Shown one piece after another: positions 18,020-25,956 of a DNA stretch of 64,000 bases (within the stretch, counting starts at the first letter, position 1; each line of letters starts with the position of its first letter). Source of the stretch: Gammaproteobacteria bacterium (GTDB lineage: Bacteria; Pseudomonadota; Gammaproteobacteria; Pseudomonadales; Alcanivoracaceae). Both the position numbers and the translations under genes were made by a program. Location: positions 1 to 64,000 of the forward strand of contig JAGPVL010000015.1 in NCBI GenBank assembly GCA_018067045.1. The letters run 5' to 3'. The notes under the pieces were generated by a model. It saw only the letters and a list, made by a program, of their open reading frames with translations. It was not told the DNA's origin and searched no databases.

Positions 18020-19162
18020 TTGTCGCAAGAGCCATTGAAAACGGGTTTAATTCTGTCGGGCGGTGGTGCTCGTGCGGCTTATCAGGTCGGTGTATTGATG
18101 GCGATCGCCGATATCGTGCCGAAAGGCACGCGTAATCCCTTTCCGATTATTTGTGGCACTTCTGCTGGGGCAATTAACGCCGCGGCGATTGCCGCTCATG
18201 CGCATAACTATCGTCGAGGTGTGGCGGGGCTAGAGCGTGTATGGGCCAATATCACAGCCGAGCAAGTTTACCGCACAGACCTTCGGTCATTCTTAAAATC
18301 CCTTTTTCGTTGGTTGATTTCCAGTACGGTGTCGGGGTCAACGCCGGTCAATAGCGCGTTGCTTGATAACCGACCGTTACGAAAATTATTGAGTTTGGTG
18401 GTCAACTTTGATCGCATCGGGGAGGCGCTGAAAAACGGTGATCTTGAAGCGTTATCGATTACCGCATCTGGGTATTCGTCTGGTGAGTCAGTGGCATTTT
18501 TTCAGGCGCAAGATGGTGTTAATGCGTGGCAGCGTGCCCGGCGTGTAGGGCGTGCCTCGCGCATTTCGGTGGATCATCTGCTTGCCTCTTCAGCCATTCC
18601 TATTTTATTTCCGGCGCAAAAAGTCGACAACCAGTTTTATGGCGACGGTGCGCTGCGTCAGTTAGCGCCGTTGAGTCCTGCGCTGCATCTGGGAGCGAAT
18701 CGATTATTGGTGATTGGTGTGTCGGGAAATGAAAGTACGCCGCCGCGCCGGAACATGACAGCCTATCCCTCATTAGCGCAGGTGCTGGGACATATTCTCA
18801 ATAGCGTCTTTGTTGATAGCTTAGAGGCTGATGTAGAGCGGCTGGAAAGAGTTAATCAAACCTTGTCGGCTATTCCGGCAAAAGTGCGTAAGCAGCAAGG
18901 GATTACGTTGCGAGAAGTGGATGTGTTTAAGATTTATCCATCGCAGCCGATTGATGAAATTGCCGCTCAACATATTAAGGAATTGCCGAAAACGTTACGT
19001 TTCTTTTTGCGTGGTTCTGGTGCGACCCGTTCACCGGGCGCGTCGGCAGTCAGTTATTTGCTGTTTGAGCCGGGTTTTACACGATCATTAATGTCGTTGG
19101 GTTACCGTGATGCAATGAGCCGCGAAGAAGAGCTGCGTGCATTTCTGAATGCGAAAAATTAG
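18020..19162 (+). CDS. Patatin-like phospholipase
   Basis: This 380-residue protein has the oxyanion motif SGGGARAAYQVGVL (13-26), nucleophile elbow GTSAG with Ser48, and the dyad Asp209 in DGA. It should therefore hydrolyse acyl esters of phospholipids or related lipids. No signal peptide is visible, so it is cytosolic or peripheral. The C-terminal half after residue 270 is conserved in this proteobacterial subgroup but of unknown role. The TTG start has ggaggag upstream. It converges with the glycerophosphodiesterase gene, whose substrates could be the deacylated products; that link is inference. Confidence 0.92.
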   Translation: MSQEPLKTGLILSGGGARAAYQVGVLMAIADIVPKGTRNPFPIICGTSAGAINAAAIAAHAHNYRRGVAGLERVWANITAEQVYRTDLRSFLKSLFRWLISSTVSGSTPVNSALLDNRPLRKLLSLVVNFDRIGEALKNGDLEALSITASGYSSGESVAFFQAQDGVNAWQRARRVGRASRISVDHLLASSAIPILFPAQKVDNQFYGDGALRQLAPLSPALHLGANRLLVIGVSGNESTPPRRNMTAYPSLAQVLGHILNSVFVDSLEADVERLERVNQTLSAIPAKVRKQQGITLREVDVFKIYPSQPIDEIAAQHIKELPKTLRFFLRGSGATRSPGASAVSYLLFEPGFTRSLMSLGYRDAMSREEELRAFLNAKN

Positions 19163-19180
19163 GTTTTTGGTCGAGACAGC

Positions 19181-19981
19181 TTAATCTGCGGTGTCGATAT
19201 TCAGTGTTTTCTTCATGCGTTCAACGCGACTTTCGAAGTGCCGTGCGAAGCTGGTTGGAAAATCGGTGATGATGCTATCGACCCCTAGTGCGACAAGCCT
19301 TTCTGCTTCATTCAAATCGTTCACTGTCCACACAGACAACCTTAAACCTTTGCGTTTAGCGCGACGCACCATGCGCTCGTTGATTAGGCTGTAATGGGCG
19401 ATAACCCATTCGCAGTTTAGTGTGCGGGCGCGATGGGTGGGGCGTAGGTAACGATATTGGCAGACGTAGCCACGTTTTATGTTGCTGGATATGGTGCCGA
19501 GCATACGCAGGAAAACAGAATCACTGGAGGTGACCATCACTCGGTCGTGTAGCTGCATTTCGTCAATGAGTTGTTTTAATTTTGAGGCCTTGGCTGCCAG
19601 TGCCGCACGGGTATCGGTTTTGACCTCAAACTGAAAACGCATTGTAGGCGGGCAAAACTGAATGACGTCAGAGAGAGAGGGGATTCCGGTTGCGCTATGC
19701 CAGCCTGGTGTATTACGACGAGCGTCGAGCAAATTAAGCTCCGCGCGCGTATAGCGTTGTACTGTGCCTTTGTTCCAGGTAGTGCGATCAATTTCTTTGT
19801 CGTGCACGACGATTAGGTGGCCGTCGGCAGAGAGCCGCACGTCCAGCTCAATTTCAGGGACGCCGGCTTCAACAGCAACCTGAAAGCTTGCGAGTGTGTT
19901 TTCAGGGGCTTCGCCGCGGGCGCCGCGATGCCCAACGAGGCAGGTTTTTAGCAGAGACATATAGGAAGTCATCAGCGTCAT
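19181..19981 (-). CDS. Glycerophosphodiester phosphodiesterase
   Basis: The enzyme splits deacylated phospholipids such as glycerophosphocholine into glycerol-3-phosphate and an alcohol. The 266-residue TIM-barrel has GHRGARGEAPENTLASF with the catalytic His, then ELDVRLSADGHLIVVHD (metal ligands Glu, Asp and the second His). WTVND and the final DSIITDFP motif complete the fold. No signal peptide is seen, so it is cytosolic and UgpQ-like. Starts at 19972 and 19960 are also possible because no clear ribosome site is present. It is the last gene of a minus-strand run aguA-aguB-this gene, with 86-90 bp gaps. Confidence 0.92.
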   Translation of the reverse strand: MTLMTSYMSLLKTCLVGHRGARGEAPENTLASFQVAVEAGVPEIELDVRLSADGHLIVVHDKEIDRTTWNKGTVQRYTRAELNLLDARRNTPGWHSATGIPSLSDVIQFCPPTMRFQFEVKTDTRAALAAKASKLKQLIDEMQLHDRVMVTSSDSVFLRMLGTISSNIKRGYVCQYRYLRPTHRARTLNCEWVIAHYSLINERMVRRAKRKGLRLSVWTVNDLNEAERLVALGVDSIITDFPTSFARHFESRVERMKKTLNIDTAD

Positions 19982-20070
19982 TGTGTGATTGAACTATGAC
20001 GAGATTATGACGTACTTGTCTAGAGCCTCGCTTGAGAATTTAGTCTAGAACGTTCCGCCACGAAAATATT

Positions 20071-20988
20071 TTAGTCACGATAGCGTTTGAGTAAGTCCTC
20101 ATAACCATCAATGCGGCGATCGCGCAGGTAGGGCCAGATGCGCCGAACGTTTTCCGTGCGTGCCATGTCGATATCGGTGATAAGAATGCCGTCGCCAGTT
20201 GCGTCGCTTTGCGTGAGCACTTCACCTTGCGGTCCTGCAATGAAGCTGTTGCCCCAAAACTCGATGCCGTCGTTTGCGTCTTTTGCAATCGGTGAGCCTT
20301 CAAAGCCGGTGCGATTGGCGACCAGTACTGGTAGACCATTGGCGACTGCATGAGAGCGCTGAATGGTAATCCATGCATTGAGTTGGCGTTGCTGTTCGTC
20401 GTTTGTATCCTGCCGGTCCCAGCCAATGGCGGTGGGGTAGAGCAACAGCTCTGCGCCTGCCAACGCCATTAAACGTGCCGCCTCTGGATACCACTGATCC
20501 CAGCAGACCAGAACGCCGAGTTTACCTAGAGAGGTTTGTATTGGCGTAAAGCCGCTGTCGCCGTTATTGAAGCGTGCATCGCCAGGAGTGAAGTAAAATT
20601 TCTCATAGAAGCCGGGATCATCGGGGATGTGCATCTTTCGATAGGTGCCCGCGATGCTGCCGTCGCTGTCGAGGACCACGGCGGTATTGTGATACAGGCC
20701 AGCGGCACGCTTTTCGAACAAGCTGGTGACAAGAACAATGTTGAGTTCATTCGCAAGAGCGCCAAAGCGTTCTGTAGAGGGGCCTGGAATTGTTTCAGCC
20801 TGATCAAAAACAGTGGTGTCTTCTGTTTGGCAAAAATATAGCCCGCGGTGCAGCTCTTGCAGCAACACGAGTTGTGCACCATCGGCGGCGGCGTTGCGAA
20901 TCAGCTGCTCCGACTTTTGCTGATTAGCGTTCATATCAGCAGTGTTGGCTTGTTGGATCACGGCAACGCGCATGTCTCTTTTTTGCAC
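20071..20988 (-). CDS. aguB: N-carbamoylputrescine amidase AguB
   Basis: AguB converts N-carbamoylputrescine to putrescine, CO2 and ammonia. The nitrilase-fold triad is Glu45 (QELHRGLYF), Lys118 (YRKMHIPDD) and Cys162 (VCWDQWYPE). The WDQWYPEAAR context and the C-terminal NVRRIWPYLRDRRIDGY are typical of AguB rather than other nitrilases. The GTG at 20988 has a gagaga ribosome site; an ATG five codons later (20973) is the alternative. It lies 85 bp downstream of aguA, whose product is its substrate. Confidence 0.95.
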   Translation of the reverse strand: MQKRDMRVAVIQQANTADMNANQQKSEQLIRNAAADGAQLVLLQELHRGLYFCQTEDTTVFDQAETIPGPSTERFGALANELNIVLVTSLFEKRAAGLYHNTAVVLDSDGSIAGTYRKMHIPDDPGFYEKFYFTPGDARFNNGDSGFTPIQTSLGKLGVLVCWDQWYPEAARLMALAGAELLLYPTAIGWDRQDTNDEQQRQLNAWITIQRSHAVANGLPVLVANRTGFEGSPIAKDANDGIEFWGNSFIAGPQGEVLTQSDATGDGILITDIDMARTENVRRIWPYLRDRRIDGYEDLLKRYRD

Positions 20989-21073
20989 TTCTCTCTCCGC
21001 ACTCCTAAATCACGCAACCGTAGGAGTTTTATCTAGCCCTAATGAAGACTGCTATCGAGTCAAAACGGGCGCT

Positions 21074-22105
21074 TTATAGCACCCCTTCAGGTAGCTGCAT
21101 AGTGACACAATGCAGGCTGCCATGTTGATGGATGAGTGGCACGCATGGCACGCCAATAATCTGGTGTTGTGGAAACGCTTTGCCGAGCTGGGCCAAGGCG
21201 GCGGTATCCGCTGCTGTTGCCGTGCTGGTATTGGAATAGGTTGGCATCAACACCGCATTGTTAATGATTAGGAAGTTTGCGTAGGTTGCAGGCAGGCGGT
21301 GGCCATCGTCGTCGTAGGCAGGCTCCGCCATGGGTAAGGGCACGAGCTGCAATTGATGTTCGCGTGCGTGAGCTTGTAACTCCGCTTCCATGGCGGCCAG
21401 TGCAGGGTAGTGGCTGTCACGTGGGTCGGTACATTGCACATAGGCAATGGTGGTGTCGTTGCAGAAGCGTGCCAGGGTATCGATGTGGGCATCGGTATCA
21501 TCACCCTCTAAGTGTCCGCTGTGCAGCCAGAGAATGTGTTGTGCGCCGAATTCCTGTCTCAGCAAGGCCTCAACGGCCGCTTGATCGAGTGTCGGGTTGC
21601 GGTTCGGGTTAAGCAAGCAGTGGCTGGTGGTGAGCAGAAGGCCATTGCCGTTACTTTCCACTGAGCCGCCTTCGAGCACGACGTCGATGCTTTTGACCGC
21701 GCATTGCCAGTGAATTTTCTGGCTAACGGCATTGTCTTGTTCTGCCGCAAATTTATTGCCCCAGCCGTTGAAGTCGAAGTCGAGCAGCATTTTTTTATCG
21801 TTTTCGCCGTCATCGCAGCTAACCGTTAGGGGGCCAAAGTCTCGTGCCCAGGTATCGTTATAGTCGAGGTGGCGGAAATGTAGGCGCGCATGTGCGCCGG
21901 TCTCGCCCAAAGTTGTTTGGATGCGCTGTTGATGGGTATCGTCACGACAGAGAATTAGCAGGTTTTCTTGTGCCAGTATTGCCTGAGCGAGAGCGCAGTA
22001 GGTTCGCTCCGCGTCATTGAGAATATCCGCCCAGTCAGTGTGCTCGCTGGGCCAGGCAATCATGACGCCCCATTGTGGCGCCCATTCGGCAAGCAGTGTA
22101 TTCAT
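21074..22105 (-). CDS. aguA: Agmatine deiminase AguA
   Basis: AguA hydrolyses agmatine to N-carbamoylputrescine and ammonia. At 343 residues it shows the guanidine-modifying fold: NDTWARDFGPL, VLEGGSVESNG, and GHLEGDDTDAHIDTLARF with the catalytic acid and His. The nucleophile Cys333 is in GSLHCVTM near the C-terminus. With aguB it forms the two-step agmatine route to putrescine. The gene is first in its minus-strand run. Confidence 0.96.
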   Translation of the reverse strand: MNTLLAEWAPQWGVMIAWPSEHTDWADILNDAERTYCALAQAILAQENLLILCRDDTHQQRIQTTLGETGAHARLHFRHLDYNDTWARDFGPLTVSCDDGENDKKMLLDFDFNGWGNKFAAEQDNAVSQKIHWQCAVKSIDVVLEGGSVESNGNGLLLTTSHCLLNPNRNPTLDQAAVEALLRQEFGAQHILWLHSGHLEGDDTDAHIDTLARFCNDTTIAYVQCTDPRDSHYPALAAMEAELQAHAREHQLQLVPLPMAEPAYDDDGHRLPATYANFLIINNAVLMPTYSNTSTATAADTAALAQLGKAFPQHQIIGVPCVPLIHQHGSLHCVTMQLPEGVL

Positions 22106-22201
22106 GTGCGGACTCGTAGGTTAGGTCAAACGGGCGCGTAATGTATGTCGATTCGTTCTGACATGCAGCATTAGATTAGCGCAGCGTGTGAATTGTCGCG
22201 T

Positions 22202-22235
22202 AAAAAAAACCGGATAACGAGTATCCGGTTTTTTG
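22202..22235 (-). terminator. Intrinsic terminator downstream of the Ala/Pro-rich protein gene
   Basis: The stem ccggata/tatccgg with an acgag loop is flanked by A and T runs on both sides, so it could act in both directions. It is placed to end transcription of the minus-strand gene at 22266-23249 before aguA. Confidence 0.88.
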
Positions 22236-22265
22236 TTGAGATGTGTCGTCGCGAGGGCGTGTCTG

Positions 22266-23249
22266 TTAAGCGCCCCAGTCGACCGAGAAGCCACCAGATT
22301 CCGCTTTTTTCTTTTCAGTCTTCTTTTCAGCTTGAGGCTGCGCTTCCGGTTTGCTGTCTTGTGCTGGCGCCGGTGCAGGCTGTTCGGTCGCTTCACTTGG
22401 CGCCGCTTTCGCTTCTGGTGCAGCCTCTGCCTTAGGCGGTGCTGCTTTCGGTTGTTCTGGTGCAGTTTTAGCCGCGGCTGGATCATCTACCACAATACGT
22501 CCGCTCACAGGGTCAAAGCGGAATTGAGGTTGGCCTGTTTCTGCTGCCGGCGCTGCTGGTATGGCTGGTGCGGGAGCTGTTGGCGCTGGGGCTGTCGGAG
22601 CTGCAGGGGCTTTTACTGCTGGTTTAGCCTCGCTTGCTGCGGCCGCAGCGGCAGCCGCGGCTGCAGCAGCTGCTGCTTTTTCTTTGTTGAGGTCTTCACT
22701 TGCTGCCTTCGTGTCAGCTTCGAGTGCTTCGGCGGGAGCCTCCGCTTCTAACGGCGCGGTTTGGGCAGCGGGTTGTGCTGTCGGCGATGGGAGGGCTTTA
22801 CCATCCGCACCCACTTCAATAATTCGGCCACTGACTGGATCGAAACGGAATGTAGACTCTGTTTCGCCGGTAGGCTGCTCGGCGGGAGTCGCGGCAGCTG
22901 GTGTGGCAGGAGCAGGCACACTGCCTACTTCGTCGTTGATTTCTTCAATCGGGGGGAGTGTATCGATTGGTTGCTGAGCTGGAGCATTAGCAGGGGGCTG
23001 AGCCAATGCGGTGGCATGTCGAACAGAATGCAACGCACGGCCGTCTTCAAAGTAGACGGTGAATTCTTGGTATTCCCAGCGACTAATTGACGGTGTGCCG
23101 ACACCTGGGATTTGTTTCATCGGTGCGCCAAATTGGCTACGAACCGTGTCTTTACTTGATCCCATCTTAGGCATCGCGTCTGCAGCAAGAGCAATAAGAG
23201 GCAAGCTCAGCAGCCCAGCAGCTAATATGGAAGTTATTTTTATTCGCAT
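22266..23249 (-). CDS. Exported Ala/Pro-rich low-complexity protein, function unknown
   Basis: The 327-residue product has a signal peptide (cleavage near ALAADA, residue 24). A small N-terminal domain (26-80) contains RSQFGAPMKQIPGVG and SRWEYQEFTVYFEDGRALHSVR, a pattern I have seen in uncharacterised gammaproteobacterial exported proteins. The rest is Ala/Pro/Glu-rich and probably disordered. It contains the segment FRFDPVSGRI twice (134-143 and 243-252), a run of 14 alanines (192-205) and a charged KKTEKKK tail near the end. The ATG at 23249 is preferred over one ten codons upstream because the signal peptide then starts at once. Confidence 0.75.
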   Translation of the reverse strand: MRIKITSILAAGLLSLPLIALAADAMPKMGSSKDTVRSQFGAPMKQIPGVGTPSISRWEYQEFTVYFEDGRALHSVRHATALAQPPANAPAQQPIDTLPPIEEINDEVGSVPAPATPAAATPAEQPTGETESTFRFDPVSGRIIEVGADGKALPSPTAQPAAQTAPLEAEAPAEALEADTKAASEDLNKEKAAAAAAAAAAAAAASEAKPAVKAPAAPTAPAPTAPAPAIPAAPAAETGQPQFRFDPVSGRIVVDDPAAAKTAPEQPKAAPPKAEAAPEAKAAPSEATEQPAPAPAQDSKPEAQPQAEKKTEKKKAESGGFSVDWGA

Positions 23250-23383
23250 TACCGTTCCCCGCAGGAGGTACATTTTCAAGTGATATTATGGAGTTAGAGA
23301 CGTTTATTCAACCACTTTGCCTATATTGTCTCGTAGACACCAGTCACAAAGTCGCTGGCCGACAGTAAAACTTTAATGATTAA

Positions 23384-24628
23384 ATGCGCGCCATGTTTAG
23401 ACCTCTATCGCTCTATATCGGCTTGCGCTACACCGGCGCCAAGGCACGAAACAACTTTATCTCAGTCATCACGCTGTTTTCAGCGCTTGGTTTGATGCTG
23501 GGTGTGACTGTATTAATTACCGTTTTATCGGTGATGAATGGCTTTGACCGGGAGTTGCAGACCCGCATTCTCGGCATGGTGACGCATGTGTCGGTTAATG
23601 GCCGTGTTGCCGTGAAAGATTGGGAGCGGCTGGCGACGATTGCTCGCACCCACGATGAAGTGGTTGGCGTGGCGCCGTTTCGTCAGCTCGAAGGCATGCT
23701 GAGCAACCAAGGGCAGGTTGCCGGGGTGTTTGTCAGCGGGATTGAGCCTGAAGCAGAAAAAACGGTCTCGATTGTCTCCGACTTTATGGATGAGGGGACG
23801 CTGGAGTCGTTGCAGGACGGCGAATTCAACGTGGTGCTTGGTTATGGTTTGGCGCGGCGTTTGTCTGTGGGTCTGGGTGATAAAGTGACATTGGTACTGC
23901 CGGAGGCAACGTTGTCGCCTGCCGGTGTGATGCCACGCTTTAAGCGATTTACGGTGTCGGGTATTTTCCGTGTACGGGCCGAAGTTGATACGTTGTTGGC
24001 CTATATTCATATTGAAGATGCGGCGCGATTATCTCGAGAGCCTGGCACGGTTGATGGTATTCATTTGCGCTTAGATGATTTATTTCAGGCGGCTGAAATT
24101 GGTTGGCAGTTAGAGCAGGAAGTCGGCCCAGGTTTTTACAGTAGCGATTGGACGCGAACGCACGGCAACTTGTTTCAAGCCATTCGGATGGAAAAAACGA
24201 TGATGACATTGTTGCTGTCATTTATCGTTGCGGTGGCCGCGTTCAATATTGTTTCGAGTCAGGTGATGTTGGTCACGGAGAAGCGCGCTAATATTGCCGT
24301 GCTGCGTACTATGGGCGCGACGCCCGCGATGATTATGCGAATTTTTATGGTGCAGGGCACCATTATCGGTGTGACCGGCACGTTTTTTGGAACTTTGTTT
24401 GGCGTGCTGCTGGCGACCAACATTAGCGCCATCGGTCGTTGGCTCGAAGAAACATTTCAGACCCGGTTATTCGACGCCTATTTTGTCAATTACCTTCCTT
24501 CCGAACTGCAGTGGAGCGATGTGACTGTGATCGTCGCGATTGCGGTGGCGATTTCTTTCTCGGCAACACTTTATCCCTCTTGGCGGGCGAGCAAAGTCGA
24601 ACCAGCGGAGGCGTTGCGTTATGAGTAA
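23384..24628 (+). CDS. lolC: Lipoprotein-releasing ABC transporter permease LolC/LolE family
   Basis: This inner-membrane protein extracts mature outer-membrane lipoproteins and passes them to LolA. At 414 residues it has one N-terminal helix (about 25-50), a large periplasmic domain and three C-terminal helices in the FtsX-like fold. A Pro-containing loop, SPAGVMPRFKRF, resembles the LolA-binding hook of LolC. WTRTHGNLFQAIRMEK and VLRTMGATPAMIMRIF are typical. Only one permease gene is adjacent to lolD here, so it may form a LolD2F2-like homodimer, or the partner may lie elsewhere. It overlaps lolD by 8 bases. Confidence 0.93.
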   Translation: MRAMFRPLSLYIGLRYTGAKARNNFISVITLFSALGLMLGVTVLITVLSVMNGFDRELQTRILGMVTHVSVNGRVAVKDWERLATIARTHDEVVGVAPFRQLEGMLSNQGQVAGVFVSGIEPEAEKTVSIVSDFMDEGTLESLQDGEFNVVLGYGLARRLSVGLGDKVTLVLPEATLSPAGVMPRFKRFTVSGIFRVRAEVDTLLAYIHIEDAARLSREPGTVDGIHLRLDDLFQAAEIGWQLEQEVGPGFYSSDWTRTHGNLFQAIRMEKTMMTLLLSFIVAVAAFNIVSSQVMLVTEKRANIAVLRTMGATPAMIMRIFMVQGTIIGVTGTFFGTLFGVLLATNISAIGRWLEETFQTRLFDAYFVNYLPSELQWSDVTVIVAIAVAISFSATLYPSWRASKVEPAEALRYE

Positions 24629-25337
24629 TGATCCGATGAATAGCAGTGTTGAAAACGCACCAAGCTCCGTGCTGTCATGCGTTGATTTGAGCAAGAGTTA
24701 TACCGAGGGCGCGGGCAAACTGGATGTGCTGTCGGGGATTAATTTAGAGCTTGTTCGCGGTGAAATGGTGGCAGTGATTGGTTCGTCTGGTTCGGGTAAA
24801 TCGACATTGCTGAACTTGCTAGGCGGGCTCGATGCGCCGTCCGAAGGTTCTGTCGCTGTTGCCGGCGTTGCGCTAAAAGGGTTGTCCGAAAAACAGCTCT
24901 GCCAGTTGCGTAATAAGAACATGGGTTTTATTTATCAGTTTCACCATTTGTTGCCTGAGTTTACGGCGGTTGAAAACGTGGTGATGCCGTTAATGATTCA
25001 AGGTCTTAAGCCGAAGGACGCGAAAGCCAAAGCAATCGCTTTGTTGGAGCGTGTTGGCTTAGGGGCGCGTCTGACTCATAAGCCGTCAGCGTTAAGTGGT
25101 GGCGAGCGTCAGCGTGTGGCGATCGCACGTGCGTTAGTGGGGGAGCCTGCGCTGGTATTGGCAGATGAGCCGACCGGTAACTTGGATGAACGCACGGCGC
25201 AGTCTGTGCAAGATCTGATGGTTGAGCTGAATGAATCGCTCGGCATTACGTTTTTAATCGTCACCCATGACGGTGATTTCTCATCACGCTGCCAACGTCA
25301 GCTGGTGCTTCACGAAGGGCGATTGGCGTCTCTTTGA
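24621..25337 (+). CDS. lolD: Lipoprotein-releasing ABC transporter ATPase LolD
   Basis: LolD powers lipoprotein release by the LolC/E permease. The 238-residue protein has Walker A GSSGSGKST, the LolD-typical Q-loop YQFHHLLPEFTAVENV, signature LSGGERQRVA and Walker B LVLADEPTGNLD. The ATG at 24621 lies inside the lolC end. The open frame runs further upstream but inside lolC. Its 3' end overlaps the convergent DUF2062 gene by 28 bp. Confidence 0.96.
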   Translation: MSNDPMNSSVENAPSSVLSCVDLSKSYTEGAGKLDVLSGINLELVRGEMVAVIGSSGSGKSTLLNLLGGLDAPSEGSVAVAGVALKGLSEKQLCQLRNKNMGFIYQFHHLLPEFTAVENVVMPLMIQGLKPKDAKAKAIALLERVGLGARLTHKPSALSGGERQRVAIARALVGEPALVLADEPTGNLDERTAQSVQDLMVELNESLGITFLIVTHDGDFSSRCQRQLVLHEGRLASL

Positions 25338-25834
25338 CGCCTCGCAGCCAAGCGCTGTTGCCACTTTCGGACAACAGATACTCGCCAAACTAATTTAATT
25401 GCTCCCCATGCCGTTGCGCCAAGCAGCAGGCCACTCAATAACGATCCTAGCCACAGCGGCCCTAGCTGTTCCAACAACCAGACGAATGTCACGTGGTCTG
25501 GTACGTGGGGAGGCATTCCCATCAGTGCTACGCCGAGCCGATAGGTGAAGTAAAACACTGGGGCGATGGTGAACGGGTTGGTTATCCAGACGAGCAAAAC
25601 GGAAAGCGGCAGGTTGCATTTGAATTTGACCGCTAATACGGCGGCGACAACCATTTGCATAGGAATCGGTAAAAACGCGGTAAAAATGCCGATAAACGCC
25701 GCGCCTGCTAGCGAGTGCCGGTTCACATGCCATAAATTCGGGTCGCCCAGCACGGCACCGAGAAAGGAAAGCGATTTGTTTTCGCGTATCCGCTCGGGGG
25801 AAGGGAGGTATTTTCTGAACAATCTTTTGGGCAT
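25310..25834 (-). CDS. DUF2062 domain membrane protein
   Basis: At 174 residues, it has the conserved MPKRLFRKYLPSPERI start, WHVNRHSLAGAAFIGIF and VWITNPFTIAPVFYFTYRLG, all typical of DUF2062. Three or four hydrophobic segments place it in the inner membrane. Function is unknown. The same gene sits between lolD and comEC in pseudomonads. The Arg-rich C-terminus is encoded in the region that overlaps the lolD end on the other strand. Confidence 0.9.
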   Translation of the reverse strand: MPKRLFRKYLPSPERIRENKSLSFLGAVLGDPNLWHVNRHSLAGAAFIGIFTAFLPIPMQMVVAAVLAVKFKCNLPLSVLLVWITNPFTIAPVFYFTYRLGVALMGMPPHVPDHVTFVWLLEQLGPLWLGSLLSGLLLGATAWGAIKLVWRVSVVRKWQQRLAARRQRDANRPS

Positions 25835-25956
25835 TCACTGACCCTAGCGACTAGCAATAGCGGGCTATTATGCCCCGAATCTTTCGTTGTGACATGTATT
25901 GCGCACACCTAGCAGTATCTGTATGCGACATGAATTGCGGGCTAGGGTGCCACTGC

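Noticed and set aside
22561-22977. Ala/Gly-rich plus-strand open frame opposite the Ala/Pro-rich protein
   Set aside because: It is the antisense of GC-rich Ala codons and has no independent support.
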